DNA of 64,000 nt from NCBI GenBank assembly GCA_030824275.1, contig JAVBXY010000035.1:124001-188000 (forward strand), in the 5' to 3' direction. The notes beneath the pieces are model-generated. The model searched no databases and had not been told where the DNA came from. It was given only the letters and a program-made list of their open reading frames with translations. The stretch is from Rhodocyclaceae bacterium (GTDB taxonomy: Bacteria; Pseudomonadota; Gammaproteobacteria; Burkholderiales; Rhodocyclaceae). Each line of letters opens with the position of its first letter. Positions within the stretch are counted from its first letter, which is position 1. Shown here piece after piece: positions 1 through 14,770 of this stretch. The translations under genes were made by a program, and so were the position numbers.

Positions 1-1406
<1,406 letters not shown>

Positions 1407-1409
1407 GCC

Positions 1410-1781
1410 ATGAGCGACGCAGATACCGAAGGCTTGCTGGACAAGGCCGACGCTTTGATCCGGCGTCACCGAGTATTCGTTGCCGGATCGCCATCACCAG
1501 TACTCGAAGAAAATGTCGTATCCGACGATGATCTTCCCGTATTGACCGAGGTCGTGAATGAAGCCACTCTGGCAACCGCACCGGCCCACATGCAGCAGCA
1601 TCTCGATGCCCTGCGCGAAGAGTTGTCACTCTGGCTCAGCGAGGAACTCCCCCACGCGGTGCTCAAGGTGACCGATGGACTGGCGGATCAATTGATGGGA
1701 GAACTGACCCATCAGGCGGAGAAGCATCTGTTGCCCCGCCTCATCGCCCGCCTGGACGGGTCGGCGCCGACCGAGGACTAG
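1410..1781 (+). CDS. Conserved hypothetical protein after holC
   Basis: 123-residue acidic protein, unrecognised. The N-terminal third is low-complexity and Asp/Glu/Pro-rich; residues about 50-115 are predicted helical (QQHLDALREELSLWLSEELP and onwards). There is no signal peptide, membrane segment or catalytic motif. It starts 3 bases after the holC stop and so is probably translated from the pepA-holC transcript; small acidic proteins occur at this place in other betaproteobacteria. It ends in CTAG (1778-1781), which also supplies the stop of the convergent glutathione transferase gene. Real by position and spacing; function unknown. Confidence 0.7.
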   Translation: MSDADTEGLLDKADALIRRHRVFVAGSPSPVLEENVVSDDDLPVLTEVVNEATLATAPAHMQQHLDALREELSLWLSEELPHAVLKVTDGLADQLMGELTHQAEKHLLPRLIARLDGSAPTED

Positions 1782-2386
1782 TCGCGCGGCACCGTGTCGG
1801 CAAAGGCTTGCCGCTGCATGAGCTTCTCGTAGAGACGACCGAGGTTCGCGTACTCGTCGTTCCAGCGAATGTCGCCATGGCGGAACGAGAGATAACCCAG
1901 AGCGCAACCCACGGCGATATCCGCCAGGGAGTAGCTGTTGCCATGGCACCAAGCCTGCTCGCCCAGATCATCAGACATGACCTTCAGTGCCTGGGCAATC
2001 TTCGTCCGCTGGCGGACGATCCAGGAAGGACTTTTCTCGCCATCGGGGCGCCGCGATTCGAGCAGTACGGTAACGGCGGCATCGAGCAAGCCATCCGCCA
2101 AGGCCTCCCAGCGCTTCACTCCTATCCGCTCCCGACCGGAAGCCGGAATCAGGCGATTATTCGGCGCCATCGTGTCGAGGTATTCGGCAATCACGCGGGA
2201 ATCGTAGACCGCGCTATCGTCGTCGAGAACCAAGACCGGTACCTTGCCGAGCGGGTTGTGAACCGAGATTTGATTGCCCTCGACCCACGGTGAATCGAGC
2301 ACGAAATCGTAATCGATCTTCTTTTCCGCCAGCACGATGCGTACCTTGCGAACATAGGGGCTGGTAAGGGAACCGATCAGTTTCAT
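1778..2386 (-). CDS. Glutathione S-transferase family protein
   Basis: 202-residue soluble protein with an N-terminal thioredoxin-like domain (residues 1-80, starting MKLIGSLTSPYVRKVRIV) and a helical C-terminal domain. The cis-Pro segment GKVPVL and the glutathione-binding DSRVIAEYLD stretch are present. Ser9 near the N-terminus is the likely thiol-activating residue, as in the bacterial SspA/YibF-like branch. The substrate cannot be told. It is alone on the minus strand, divergent from purB with a 138-base gap that must hold both promoters, and convergent with the preceding gene with a 4-base overlap. Confidence 0.88.
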   Translation of the reverse strand: MKLIGSLTSPYVRKVRIVLAEKKIDYDFVLDSPWVEGNQISVHNPLGKVPVLVLDDDSAVYDSRVIAEYLDTMAPNNRLIPASGRERIGVKRWEALADGLLDAAVTVLLESRRPDGEKSPSWIVRQRTKIAQALKVMSDDLGEQAWCHGNSYSLADIAVGCALGYLSFRHGDIRWNDEYANLGRLYEKLMQRQAFADTVPRD

Positions 2387-2491
2387 TTTGGCGCGTCACG
2401 CAGTGTTTTCAAGCGTTCGCACTATAGCACGCGGCCTCTCCCCTCTCGCGGGCGACGTCAAGGTCGGTCATGGGCCGCATGTTAAAATTGA

Positions 2492-3892
<1,401 letters not shown>

Positions 3893-3893
3893 C

Positions 3894-4223
3894 ATGGCTT
3901 TCGCCGACAACCTCAAACAGTTGCCGAAGATCTCCCATCTGAGCGCGATCCAGCTCATCGATGGCGAAGGCAATGTGGCTGCCACCATCGAGAACAAACC
4001 GGGACAGGCGGGCTCCTGCTCTGTTTACAACCACCTAGGCCAGATCTACGGTGCCATCACCGTCGAGGCGGCGAAGAAAGGTCTGGAAATTTTCGCCGAA
4101 CACACCGAGGACGCCCGCCTGCATCCAGGCAAGCACCCCAACATCGATCGCTTGGTGAGCTTTGTCACAGAGGGCACTGGCACCCTGCGAGTGAAGCACA
4201 TATTCGCTACCGGATTGGAATAG
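3894..4223 (+). CDS. Small conserved protein, DUF2322-like
   Basis: 109-residue soluble protein starting MAFADNLKQLPKISHLSAIQ. It resembles the short DUF2322 family known from beta- and gammaproteobacteria (recalled, not searched). Visible features are an ENKPGQAGS segment, a central helix and a conserved-looking HPGKHPNIDRL stretch; there are no Cys pairs or signal peptide. It begins one base after the purB stop, so it is almost certainly co-transcribed with purB and translationally coupled. Function unknown. Confidence 0.75.
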   Translation: MAFADNLKQLPKISHLSAIQLIDGEGNVAATIENKPGQAGSCSVYNHLGQIYGAITVEAAKKGLEIFAEHTEDARLHPGKHPNIDRLVSFVTEGTGTLRVKHIFATGLE

Positions 4224-4239
4224 ACTGTTGCGCTGCAAG

Positions 4240-4259
4240 GCACGTATGACATTACGTGC
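4240..4259. promoter_or_regulatory. Inverted repeat upstream of cytochrome c' gene
   Basis: GCACGTA-N6-TACGTGC, two perfect 7-base arms around TGACAT, 60 bases before the cytochrome c' start. No T-run follows, so it reads as an operator or activator site rather than a terminator. The binding protein is unknown; it is not an FNR-type TTGAT-N4-ATCAA site. Confidence 0.4.
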
Positions 4260-4319
4260 TCATGGAATAATCGTCCACCGTGCCATATTGGCGCACCCCA
4301 ACAAGCAAAAGGAGTCGCA

Positions 4320-4778
4320 ATGAAACTCAAGCATCTCGTCATCGCCACCGCAGCCCTGTCGGTTTCCCTCGGCGCCCTTGCCCAAATGAAAGTCGAAGAC
4401 GCCATCAAGGTTCGTCAGGCCGGCTATCGCTACATGGGCTGGAACATGGGCAAGATCGACGCCAACCTGAAGGGCGAATTCAAGGCCGACGAGGTCAAGG
4501 CCGCCGCCAACGTTATCGCCGCCATCGCCAACTCCGGCATGGGTGCGCTGTACCCCGCCGGCAGCGACAAGGGTGTCGGCTTCCATGAAACCGCTGTCAA
4601 GCCCGAGTTCTTCCAGAATATGCCCAAGGTCGGCGAACACGCCCGCGCCTTCAACAAGGAAGCCAACGAGCTGGCCAAGGTTGCTGGCGGTGGCGACAAG
4701 GATGCCGTCAAGGCTCAGTTCGGCAAGGTCGGCGGCACCTGCAAGGCCTGCCACGACGACTTCCGCAAGAAGGACTAA
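4320..4778 (+). CDS. Cytochrome c' (class II c-type cytochrome)
   Basis: 152-residue periplasmic cytochrome: signal peptide to about residue 22 (cleavage after ALA), then a four-helix bundle with the haem-binding C141-K-A-C144-H145 at the extreme C-terminus, as in all cytochromes c'. These proteins bind NO and CO at a five-coordinate haem and are linked to NO tolerance. A good ribosome-binding site (AAAGGAG) lies about 7 bases before the ATG. It is followed by a strong hairpin terminator and then, convergently, a cytochrome b561 gene, a pairing often seen with cytochrome c'. Confidence 0.95.
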   Translation: MKLKHLVIATAALSVSLGALAQMKVEDAIKVRQAGYRYMGWNMGKIDANLKGEFKADEVKAAANVIAAIANSGMGALYPAGSDKGVGFHETAVKPEFFQNMPKVGEHARAFNKEANELAKVAGGGDKDAVKAQFGKVGGTCKACHDDFRKKD

Positions 4779-4800
4779 GCTCCCTCTTCAGAAAGACAAA

Positions 4801-4832
4801 AGGCCGCCCCGAGAAATCGGAGCGGCCTTTTT
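4801..4832 (+). terminator. Rho-independent terminator of cytochrome c' gene
   Basis: AGGCCGC..CCGA stem closing on TCGG..GCGGCCT with a GAAA-type loop and TTTTT at 4828-4832. It lies between convergent genes and may also stop transcription from the cytochrome b561 side. Confidence 0.9.
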
Positions 4833-4848
4833 CATGGACTGAACGGTC

Positions 4849-5541
4849 TTACCAGGAAGGCGTCGCTTGTGCCGGCGTTGCCGACGGCAGCGGTGGAGGC
4901 GGCAACAAGGCACCCGATGCAGCCCAGACGGTCACGACGGCAATGACAAGGGCGACGATAAAGGCAATCGGACCACCGCCTTTGGCGGATTCGCCGGCAT
5001 CGGTATCTTTCCAGCCAGTAACCATCGGCTGAACCAGATTGTCTTTCTTGACCCGCACGTAATACACGATGGCGCCAATATGGGCCAGCACGAGGAAAAT
5101 CAGGAAGGGCTCCATGAACTTGTGGATGCCAGTCAGACGGCTGCTCAGGTCGGCACCGACCAGGGCGTATAGCGGCCCCTCGAAGGCAATATCGTCATTG
5201 GCGAACAGGCCGGTGGCGGCAAGCACACTCAACACCGTCAGCAGGGCCAGCACGGACAGCGCGCCCAAGGGATTGTGACCGACACCCCGCCACTGCCCCT
5301 TTACATAGGCCATGATGGCCGCCGGGCCACGCACGAAGTGGAAGAAGCGGGCGTAGGTCGAGCCGGCGAAGCCCCAGACGATGCGGAACACCAGCAGGCC
5401 GAGGACAGCCAGACCGATGCGACCGTGCCAGGTCATGGCGTTGCCGCCGACTTTCTGTGTCACAAAGGCGCCGATGACACAGGCAGCCAGCAGCCAGTGG
5501 AAGACCCGCGTTGGCAGGTCCCAGAGTTTGATACGTTTCAT
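4849..5541 (-). CDS. Cytochrome b561 family membrane protein
   Basis: 230-residue di-haem b-type cytochrome of the b561 / Ni-Fe-hydrogenase cytochrome b group, which passes electrons between a membrane carrier and a periplasmic redox partner. Four hydrophobic helices are visible within the first 175 residues; likely haem ligands are His15 (RVFHW), the His in MTWHGRIG, the His in TGIHKF and the His in LAHIG. The tail has a short extra hydrophobic segment and a Pro-rich end. It starts 40 bases after the secF stop on the same strand and converges on the cytochrome c' gene, its probable partner. Confidence 0.9.
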   Translation of the reverse strand: MKRIKLWDLPTRVFHWLLAACVIGAFVTQKVGGNAMTWHGRIGLAVLGLLVFRIVWGFAGSTYARFFHFVRGPAAIMAYVKGQWRGVGHNPLGALSVLALLTVLSVLAATGLFANDDIAFEGPLYALVGADLSSRLTGIHKFMEPFLIFLVLAHIGAIVYYVRVKKDNLVQPMVTGWKDTDAGESAKGGGPIAFIVALVIAVVTVWAASGALLPPPPLPSATPAQATPSW

Positions 5542-5581
5542 GCAGGGGTTCTCCAGATCGATTGATGGCGACGTCGCTGTG

Positions 5582-6547
5582 TTAGACGACGGCTTCCTGC
5601 TTCTCGACCTTGACCTTGATGAATTGTTCCCGGGAAACGCCCAGCCACATCACCAGCGGGCTCGCCACCAGCACCGAGGAATAGATGCCGAAGAGAATGC
5701 CGATCGTCAGTGCCAGCGCGAAGTAGTGCAGCGCCGCACCACCGAAGATCAGCATCGAGGTGACCATCAGTTGCGTCGAGCCGTGGGTGATGATGGTGCG
5801 TGAAATGGTGCTGGTGATCGCGTGGTCCAGCACTTCGGGCGTGGTCATGCCGCGTTTCTTCTTGAAGGTTTCGCGCACCCGGTCGAAGACCACCACAGAT
5901 TCATTCACCGAGTAGCCGAGCACGGCCAGCACCGCCGCCAGCACTGGCAGGGAGAATTCCCACTGGAACAGGGCGAAGAAGCCGAGGATGATCACCACGT
6001 CGTGCAGGTTGGCGATGATGGCGGAGATAGCGAAGCGCCACTCGAAGCGCATGGCCAAGTAGGCCATGATGCCGATCACCACCAGCAGCAGGGCCAGCGC
6101 GCCATCCGATGCCAATTCTTTGCCCACCTGCGGGCCGACGAATTCGACACGCTTCAGTTCCGGTTTCGCCGCAGCCGCTCCGGGCCGTTCCATACCGCCA
6201 GTGCCGACTTTTTGCAGCGAGGCCATGACCCGCTCGCCGACCTTGCCGGCTTCTGCTGGGTCCTTGCTCGGAGGAACACGGATCAGCACATCGCGGGAAG
6301 TGCCGAAGTTCTGCACCTGAGTGTCGGTGAAGCCATCGGCCTCCATCTGCTTGCGCAGCTTGTCGAGGTCCGGCGCCTCGGCATAGGCCACTTCGAGCAC
6401 CGTACCGCCGGTGAACTCAATGGAGAAATGCAAGCCCTTGGTGGCGAGGAAGAACACGGCCAGCAAGAAGGTGATCAATGAAATGACGTTGAACACCAGC
6501 GCATGGCGCATGAAGGGGATGTCTTTCTTGATGCGGAAAAATTCCAT
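5582..6547 (-). CDS. secF: Protein translocase subunit SecF
   Basis: 321-residue inner-membrane protein that works with SecD to drive the late, proton-coupled step of Sec export. Features: an N-terminal helix, a periplasmic domain with FTGGTVLEV, five C-terminal helices, and the family segments GYSVNESVVVFDRVRE and ISRTIITHGSTQ. It follows secD by 2 bases. The periplasmic linker contains KVGTGG (about residues 114-119), encoded by a degenerate copy of the window's dispersed repeat. Confidence 0.97.
   Translation of the reverse strand: MEFFRIKKDIPFMRHALVFNVISLITFLLAVFFLATKGLHFSIEFTGGTVLEVAYAEAPDLDKLRKQMEADGFTDTQVQNFGTSRDVLIRVPPSKDPAEAGKVGERVMASLQKVGTGGMERPGAAAAKPELKRVEFVGPQVGKELASDGALALLLVVIGIMAYLAMRFEWRFAISAIIANLHDVVIILGFFALFQWEFSLPVLAAVLAVLGYSVNESVVVFDRVRETFKKKRGMTTPEVLDHAITSTISRTIITHGSTQLMVTSMLIFGGAALHYFALALTIGILFGIYSSVLVASPLVMWLGVSREQFIKVKVEKQEAVV
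6188..6213 (-). repeat. Dispersed bipartite repeat, degenerate copy (in secF)
   Basis: On the minus strand: A-run, GTCGGCACTG, then GCGGT and a poor right half. The left block matches the consensus at 9 of 10 bases; the right block matches at only 3 of 6. Weakest member listed. Confidence 0.45.
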
Positions 6548-6549
6548 GA

Positions 6550-8397
6550 TCAGACTCCCGGTTTCCAGACTTGGCCGATGGAGAGTTTCTCCAACTTGCG
6601 GCGACGTCCGTAGATCAGATTAACCAGCGCCCGCGACACCACCACCGAACTGAAGATCGAGGTCAGGATGCCCAGGCAATGCACCACGGCAAAGCCACGC
6701 ACCGGGCCGGAGCCGAAAATCAGCAGCGCGACGCCGGCGATCAGGGTGGTGACGTTGGAGTCGAGAATCGTCGCCCAGGCCCGCTCGTAACCGGCTGTAA
6801 TGGCCGCCTGCGGCGTGCTGCCATTGCGAAGTTCCTCGCGTACACGTTCGTTGATCAGCACGTTGGCATCGATGGCCATGCCCAGGGTCAGCGCAATGGC
6901 GGCGATGCCCGGCAGGGTCAGCGTCGCCTGGAGCAGCGACAGCAGCGCAACCAGGAACAGCAGGTTGGCAGACAACGCCAGCACCGAGACCATGCCGAAC
7001 AACAGGTAGTACAGCATCATGAAGCAGGAGATGGCGATGAAGCCCCACATGGTCGAGCGGAAGCCCTTGGAGATATTGTCGGCACCCAGACTGGGGCCGA
7101 TCACACGCTCCTCGACGATGTCCATGGGCGCGGCGATGGCACCGGCGCGAATCAGGATGGACAAGGTGTTGGTTTCCTCTGGCGAGAAGCTGCCGGTGAT
7201 CTGGAAGCGGTTGCCGAACTCGCCCTGGATGCGGGCCACGGAAATTGCCTCGGGCTTGTTCTTCTCGATCAGCAGGATGGCCATCATCTTGCCGACGTTG
7301 TCCCGCGTTACGTCGCGCATGATGCGACCACCGGCGGCATCGAGCTGCACGGCCACCGCCGGGCGATGGTTCTCGTCGAAGGTGGATTGAGCACCGACGA
7401 AACGCTCGCCGGTCAGGGTCACCAGTTTCTTCACCGCCACCATGGTCGTCGTGCCGTCGCGCTTGCGCTCGGGCACCAGATCGACACCGGGGCCAGGCGT
7501 ACCGGACACCGCTGCGGTCTCGTCCAGCATGCGCACTTCCAGGGTCGCCGTGCGCCCGATCAGATCCTTGGCCTGGGCAACGTCCTGCACACCCGGCAGT
7601 TGCACCACAATGCGGTCGGCGCCCTGCTGCTGAATCACCGGCTCGGCGACGCCGAGCTCGTTGATGCGCTTGTGCAGGGTGCCGATGTTCTGCTTGATCG
7701 CCTGCTCCTGGAAGCTGCGCTGGGCTTCGAGCTTGAGCGTCGCCACCAGCTTGAAATCGGCCCCATCCTGGGCATCGGCCAGTTGCAGGTCTGGCTGATT
7801 GTCGGCGAGTACGCCGCGCGCCTTGTCACGGGTTTCGGCATCACGGAAACGGATCGATACAGACTGTCCATCGCGGGCGATGCCGCCATGGCGCACGTTC
7901 TTGTCTCGCATCAGGGTACGCAGATCGGCAGCCACCGCATCCAGGCGTTTGGTCAACGCGCCCTTCATGTCCACCTGAAGCAGGAAATGCACACCACCGC
8001 GCAGGTCGAGGCCCAGGTACATGGGCAGAGCATGCATGCCGGTCAGCCAGTTCGGCGAATTCGATACCAGGTTCAGTGCCACGCTGTAACCGGCATCGGA
8101 GGCATCCGGGTTCAACGCCTTTTCGATGAGGTCCTTGGCCTTCAACTGCGTGTCGGTATCGGCCAGCCGCGCCCGCACACTGTTCGGGTCGAGCGTAATG
8201 CTCTGCGCCGAGATGCCTGCGGTCTTGAGAACTTCCTCGACCCTGGCCATCAGCTTCGTATCCACCTTGAGGGTGGACTTGATGCTCGACACCTGCACGG
8301 CCGGTGCTTCGCCGAAGAAGTTGGGCAGCGTATAGATCAGGCCCAGCACCAACGCGATCACAACGATCACGTTTTTCCAGAGGGGATAGCGATTCAT
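6550..8397 (-). CDS. secD: Protein translocase subunit SecD
   Basis: 615-residue inner-membrane partner of SecF. Start chosen at the MNRYPLWKN methionine (8397), which gives the standard short cytoplasmic tip before the first helix; an in-frame ATG at 8418 would add seven atypical residues. Features: helix 1 (about 8-28), a large periplasmic region containing the LGLDLRGGVHFLLQVD motif, and a C-terminal five-helix block with GMAIDANVLINERVREEL. Part of the conserved queA-tgt-yajC-secD-secF operon. Confidence 0.96.
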   Translation of the reverse strand: MNRYPLWKNVIVVIALVLGLIYTLPNFFGEAPAVQVSSIKSTLKVDTKLMARVEEVLKTAGISAQSITLDPNSVRARLADTDTQLKAKDLIEKALNPDASDAGYSVALNLVSNSPNWLTGMHALPMYLGLDLRGGVHFLLQVDMKGALTKRLDAVAADLRTLMRDKNVRHGGIARDGQSVSIRFRDAETRDKARGVLADNQPDLQLADAQDGADFKLVATLKLEAQRSFQEQAIKQNIGTLHKRINELGVAEPVIQQQGADRIVVQLPGVQDVAQAKDLIGRTATLEVRMLDETAAVSGTPGPGVDLVPERKRDGTTTMVAVKKLVTLTGERFVGAQSTFDENHRPAVAVQLDAAGGRIMRDVTRDNVGKMMAILLIEKNKPEAISVARIQGEFGNRFQITGSFSPEETNTLSILIRAGAIAAPMDIVEERVIGPSLGADNISKGFRSTMWGFIAISCFMMLYYLLFGMVSVLALSANLLFLVALLSLLQATLTLPGIAAIALTLGMAIDANVLINERVREELRNGSTPQAAITAGYERAWATILDSNVTTLIAGVALLIFGSGPVRGFAVVHCLGILTSIFSSVVVSRALVNLIYGRRRKLEKLSIGQVWKPGV

Positions 8398-8442
8398 GGC
8401 TTGGCGGCCGGACCGCAAACGCGGCCGGCGCGGAGGTGGTGG

Positions 8443-8781
8443 TTACAGGTTTTTCAGCGTGCCCTTGGGCAGCAGAGCGCCCACGGAATTCTTCTGCACG
8501 GTGATCTCGACCGGGCTGTCCTTCAGCTCGGCCACTTCCAGCGTCAGGTAGTTCTCGCCCACCTTGGTGATGCGGCCGGCGATGCCGCCCTGGGTGACGA
8601 CCTCGTCGCCTTTGGCCAGTTCGGAGACCATCTTCTGTTGCTCTTTCGCCTTCTTCATCTGCGGCCGGATCATGATGAACCAGAGCACGATGAACATCAG
8701 GACGATGGGCAGCATGCCCATCAAGCCACCAGAGGGATCGGCAGCGCCGGCGGCCTGAGCATAAGCATTGGAAATGAACAC
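8443..8781 (-). CDS. yajC: Preprotein translocase accessory subunit YajC
   Basis: 112-residue membrane protein of the SecDF-YajC complex. It has one helix (about 22-40, MLPIVLMFIVLWFIMIRPQ), followed by the family hallmark RPQMKKAKEQQKM and a small soluble domain with LAKGDEVVTQGGIAGRI. It lies between tgt and secD in the usual order, with a 45-base gap to the secD start. Function is accessory and usually dispensable in the family. Confidence 0.96.
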   Translation of the reverse strand: MFISNAYAQAAGAADPSGGLMGMLPIVLMFIVLWFIMIRPQMKKAKEQQKMVSELAKGDEVVTQGGIAGRITKVGENYLTLEVAELKDSPVEITVQKNSVGALLPKGTLKNL

Positions 8782-8835
8782 GGGATAACTCCTGGATGGT
8801 CGGAAAATAACCGCCGAATTATACCTGCTCGCCCC

Positions 8836-10991
<2,156 letters not shown>

Positions 10992-11097
10992 TGGAGACAG
11001 GCGGTTTGGGCGGGCCGGATGATAGCAGAGCGGTCCGCCCTACCGCCCCATGCTAGAGTCGCCGTAACACCACTGCGCCACGCCTTTTGCCCACCCC

Positions 11098-13683
11098 ATG
11101 CATTGTCCTGCAACGCTACGCCGATGCTTGTTCCTGCTGCTGATGGCGACCTGCGCCGCTGTCCGGGCCGAGCCCTTGCCGACGTCGATCCGCGTGGTGC
11201 TTGACGACAACTATCCGCCCTATGTCTTCCGCGACGCGGAGGGCCGAGTCCAGGGCATCCTCAAGGACACGTGGGATCTCTGGCAAAAAAAATCCGGCAT
11301 CGCCGTCGATTTCCAGGCCATGGACTGGGGCAAGGCTCGCGTCACGATGGAAAGTGGCCAGGCCGAGGTCATCGATACGATCTTCGAGACCGAGGAAAGA
11401 AGGAAAATCTACGACTTCTCGCTCCCCTACGCGACCATCGAAGTACCGATCTATTTCCACCGGAGCATCGGTGGCATCACCGACGCGTCCTCGATCAGGG
11501 GCTTCACGGTCGGCGTCAAGGAAGGCGATGCCTGCATCGATTTTCTGCAAGCTCGCGGCATCACCGACTTCCGCCGCTATGCCAGCTATGAAGCCCAGGT
11601 CAAGGCCGCCGCTCGTCAGGAAGTCCGTGTGCTGTGCATCGACCAGCCCCCGGCCACCTACTTCTTCAATCGCGAGCGCGTCGCCGAAGAGTTCCGCCAC
11701 TCGCCGCCGCTCTACGTCGGCGAATTCCACTGGGCGGTGGCCAAGGGCAAAGCCGACCTGAAACAATTGATCGCGGCAGGCTTTGCCCGCATTACCCCGG
11801 AAGAACGCGAAGCCATCGAAACCCGCTGGCTAGGGGCAAAACTCGCCACCGGTGTCTGGCCTGGCATTGCCCGCTACGGTATCCAGGCGTTGCTCGGCAT
11901 CACGGTGATAATCGCCGTCCTGATCATCTGGACCTGGTCCCTGCGCCGTCGCGTCGCCGTCCGCACTCGCGAACTGTCGAGAACGCTGGGCTCGCTACAG
12001 GAAACCGAGGCGCGCTTCCGCACCCTTTTCGAACAGGCCAATGACGCCATCTTCATCATGCGCGGTCCGACCGTGCTCGACTGCAACCAGCGCGCCGAGA
12101 CGCTGTACAAGCTTTCCCGCACACAAATCATCAACACCACTCCTCTGGTCGCCTCGCCGGAGACTCAGCCCGACGGCAAGGCCTCCGCAGAGGTATTGCA
12201 GGCCATGGTCACCCGTGCCGAAGCCGACCATCCGGTGGTCTTCGAATGGCGTAATCAGCGTGCCGACAACACACCGCTGGATGTCGAAGTCAGCCTCAAT
12301 CGCATCGACCTCGGTGGCGAATCCAGGCTTCAGGCCATCGTTCGCGACATCACCGAACGCAAACAGGCACAGGCCGAAATCCAGCGCCTGGCCTACTTCG
12401 ATCCCCTGACGCAACTGCCCAACCGCCGCCTGCTGCACGACCGGCTGCGCCAGGCGCTGTCCGCCTGTAGTCGACGACATGGCTTCGGCGCCGTGCTGTT
12501 CATCGACCTCGACAACTTCAAGACACTCAATGACACCCGTGGCCACGACATGGGCGACAGCCTGCTCAAGGAAGTCAGCCAGCGGCTGCACGGCGGCATC
12601 CGTGGTGAGGACTTCATCGCCCGCATCGGCGGCGATGAGTTCGTCGTTCTCCTCGAAGACCTCCACGGCAGTCCGCGCGAGGCCGCCGCCCAGGCAGAAT
12701 CGGTAGCCCAGAAGCTACTCGACGCGATCAATCAGCCCTTCCTGCTCCATGATTTTGAGCACCACACCACCACCAGCATCGGCCTGTGCCTGTTCTCCGG
12801 CACCCACGAGGAAACCGTGGAGGAAATCCTCAAGCGCGCCGACGCCGCGATGTACCGCGCCAAGACCGCCGGCCGCAACACACTGTGCTTTTTCGACCCG
12901 GCCATGCAGGCCAGCCTGGAAACGCGGGCCGTCATGGAAGCCGAGTTACGCCGCGCCCTGCCCCAGCAACAGTTTCAACTGCTGTTCCAGCCGCAACTCG
13001 ATAGCCAGCGACGCGTCGTCGGCGCCGAGGCACTGCTGCGCTGGCACCATCCTGAACGCGGGCTGGTCTCGCCCGCCCAATTCATCCCCCTCGCCGAGGA
13101 AACCGGCCTCATCGTACCCATCGGCCAATGGGTGCTGGAAACCGCCTGTCTCCAGCTGTGCGCCTGGAACTCGATGCCTGGCCGCGAGAACTTCCGTGTC
13201 GCGGTCAACGTCAGCGCCCGCCAGTTTCGCCAGACCAACTTCGTCGCCACCGTGCGCGATGCCGTAGCCAGCACCGGCATCGATCCGCGCCACCTGACAC
13301 TGGAATTGACGGAAAGCCTGGTGCTCGACAATGTCGCCGATTCCATCGAAAAAATGCACGCGCTGAAAGCGCTCGGCATCGGCTTCTCGATGGACGATTT
13401 CGGCACCGGCTATTCCTCGCTCTCCTACATCAAGCGCCTGCCGCTCGACGAACTGAAGATCGACCAGTCCTTCGTCCGCGACATCGCCACCGATCCGGGC
13501 GACGAAGTGATCGTCCGCACCATCATCGCCATGGCCCGCAACTTCGGCCTGACCGTGGTCGCCGAGGGCGTCGAGAACGAGGTACAGCGCGAGTTCCTGC
13601 TCAAGAATGACTGCGATGTCTATCAGGGCTATCTGTTCAGTCCGCCGATCAGCTTTGCAGACTTTGAACAGCGTTTCGGCTAG
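11098..13683 (+). CDS. Periplasm-sensing diguanylate cyclase/phosphodiesterase
   Basis: 861-residue c-di-GMP protein. Order: signal peptide (1-24), periplasmic family-3 solute-binding domain (about 30-245) like amino-acid ABC receptors, one membrane helix (about 259-280), PAS (about 300-415), GGDEF (about 425-585) and EAL (about 600-855). The cyclase motif GGDEF is intact at 511-515, with an inhibitory I-site RGED at 502-505; EAL is at 644-646 with a later DDFGTGYSS loop. Both activities look possible. The binding domain suggests direct sensing of a small solute, perhaps an amino acid. It is monocistronic; its stop shares CTAG with guaC. Confidence 0.93.
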   Translation: MHCPATLRRCLFLLLMATCAAVRAEPLPTSIRVVLDDNYPPYVFRDAEGRVQGILKDTWDLWQKKSGIAVDFQAMDWGKARVTMESGQAEVIDTIFETEERRKIYDFSLPYATIEVPIYFHRSIGGITDASSIRGFTVGVKEGDACIDFLQARGITDFRRYASYEAQVKAAARQEVRVLCIDQPPATYFFNRERVAEEFRHSPPLYVGEFHWAVAKGKADLKQLIAAGFARITPEEREAIETRWLGAKLATGVWPGIARYGIQALLGITVIIAVLIIWTWSLRRRVAVRTRELSRTLGSLQETEARFRTLFEQANDAIFIMRGPTVLDCNQRAETLYKLSRTQIINTTPLVASPETQPDGKASAEVLQAMVTRAEADHPVVFEWRNQRADNTPLDVEVSLNRIDLGGESRLQAIVRDITERKQAQAEIQRLAYFDPLTQLPNRRLLHDRLRQALSACSRRHGFGAVLFIDLDNFKTLNDTRGHDMGDSLLKEVSQRLHGGIRGEDFIARIGGDEFVVLLEDLHGSPREAAAQAESVAQKLLDAINQPFLLHDFEHHTTTSIGLCLFSGTHEETVEEILKRADAAMYRAKTAGRNTLCFFDPAMQASLETRAVMEAELRRALPQQQFQLLFQPQLDSQRRVVGAEALLRWHHPERGLVSPAQFIPLAEETGLIVPIGQWVLETACLQLCAWNSMPGRENFRVAVNVSARQFRQTNFVATVRDAVASTGIDPRHLTLELTESLVLDNVADSIEKMHALKALGIGFSMDDFGTGYSSLSYIKRLPLDELKIDQSFVRDIATDPGDEVIVRTIIAMARNFGLTVVAEGVENEVQREFLLKNDCDVYQGYLFSPPISFADFEQRFG

Positions 13684-14720
13684 GAGCGACCGAAAACCTC
13701 GTTGAGCTGCTGTGTCACCCGGATGAAAGTAGTGCGCTTGGACAACTCCTTGAGCCGTCGCGCGCCGACGTAAGTACAGGCGGAACGCACGCCGCCAAGG
13801 ATGTCCTGCAAGGTGCCTTCCACCGGGCCGCGATAGTCCACCAGCACTTCCTTGCCCTCAGAAGCCCGATAGTTGGCGACTCCGCCGGCGTAGCGATCCA
13901 TGGCGGTACGCGAACTCATGCCGTAGAAGCGAACCTTGCGCCCGCCCTCATGCTCAACGACTTCACCTGCGCTCTCGTCGTGACCGGCCAGCATGCCGCC
14001 GAGCATGATGAAATCTGCGCCGCCACCAAAGGCCTTGGCCAGGTCGCCCGGTGAAGTGCAGCCGCCATCGGCGCAGATCAAGCCACCCAAACCGTGGGCC
14101 GCGTCGGCGCATTCGATGATGGCCGAAAGCTGCGGGTAGCCGACGCCAGTCATCTTGCGCGTGGTGCACACCGAACCGGGACCGATGCCGACCTTGACGA
14201 TGTCCACGCCGTCGAGAATCAGTTCCTCGGTCATCTCGCCGGTCACCACGTTGCCGGCCATCAGCGTGATGCGCGGATAGGCCGCGCGCAGCTTGCCGAG
14301 GAAATCGACAAAGGATTTGGTGTAGCCATTGGCCACATCGACGCAAACATATTCGATGGCATCGCCCACCGCATCGGCAACGCGGCGGAACTTGTCATAG
14401 TCGGCTGCGGTGATCCCCATCGAATAGAAGATCGTCGCATCGGCCGACCGCTGGCCGAAGAAGGCTTCTAGATCGGATTCCTTGTAGTGCTTGTGCAGGG
14501 CCACCGCCAATCCCTGCGGCACCAGCGCACCGGCCATCTCGAAGGTGCCCACGGTGTCCATGTTGGCACCGATGATGGGAATGCCGTGGTATTTCCGCCT
14601 GGAATGGCGGAAGACGAACTCGCGGGAGATATCGACTTCGGAACGGGATGTCAGCGTCGACCGCTTGGGGCGGATCAGGACATCCTTGAAATCGAGCTTG
14701 ATGTCTTCTTCGATGCGCAT
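13680..14720 (-). CDS. guaC: GMP reductase
   Basis: 346-residue NADPH-dependent enzyme returning GMP to IMP. The active-site loop [15 protein letters not shown] with its catalytic Cys, and the phosphate-binding [20 protein letters not shown], fit GuaC; there is no CBS domain as in IMP dehydrogenase. The start at [14 protein letters not shown] (14720) is the family's; the frame stays open upstream through the tRNA-Leu gene, but that part is not coding. It lies 50 bases downstream of tRNA-Leu on the same strand and converges on the GGDEF/EAL gene with a 4-base overlap. Confidence 0.95.
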   Translation of the reverse strand: MRIEEDIKLDFKDVLIRPKRSTLTSRSEVDISREFVFRHSRRKYHGIPIIGANMDTVGTFEMAGALVPQGLAVALHKHYKESDLEAFFGQRSADATIFYSMGITAADYDKFRRVADAVGDAIEYVCVDVANGYTKSFVDFLGKLRAAYPRITLMAGNVVTGEMTEELILDGVDIVKVGIGPGSVCTTRKMTGVGYPQLSAIIECADAAHGLGGLICADGGCTSPGDLAKAFGGGADFIMLGGMLAGHDESAGEVVEHEGGRKVRFYGMSSRTAMDRYAGGVANYRASEGKEVLVDYRGPVEGTLQDILGGVRSACTYVGARRLKELSKRTTFIRVTQQLNEVFGRS

Positions 14721-14770
14721 GGAACCCCCGAATGGTGAGGATGCATTATGCGCGAAGAGGGAGGTTTGCT

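Noticed and set aside
1759..1772. Palindrome GGTCGGCGCCGACC
   Set aside because: Coding, GC-rich, no T-run and no second copy seen; probably chance.
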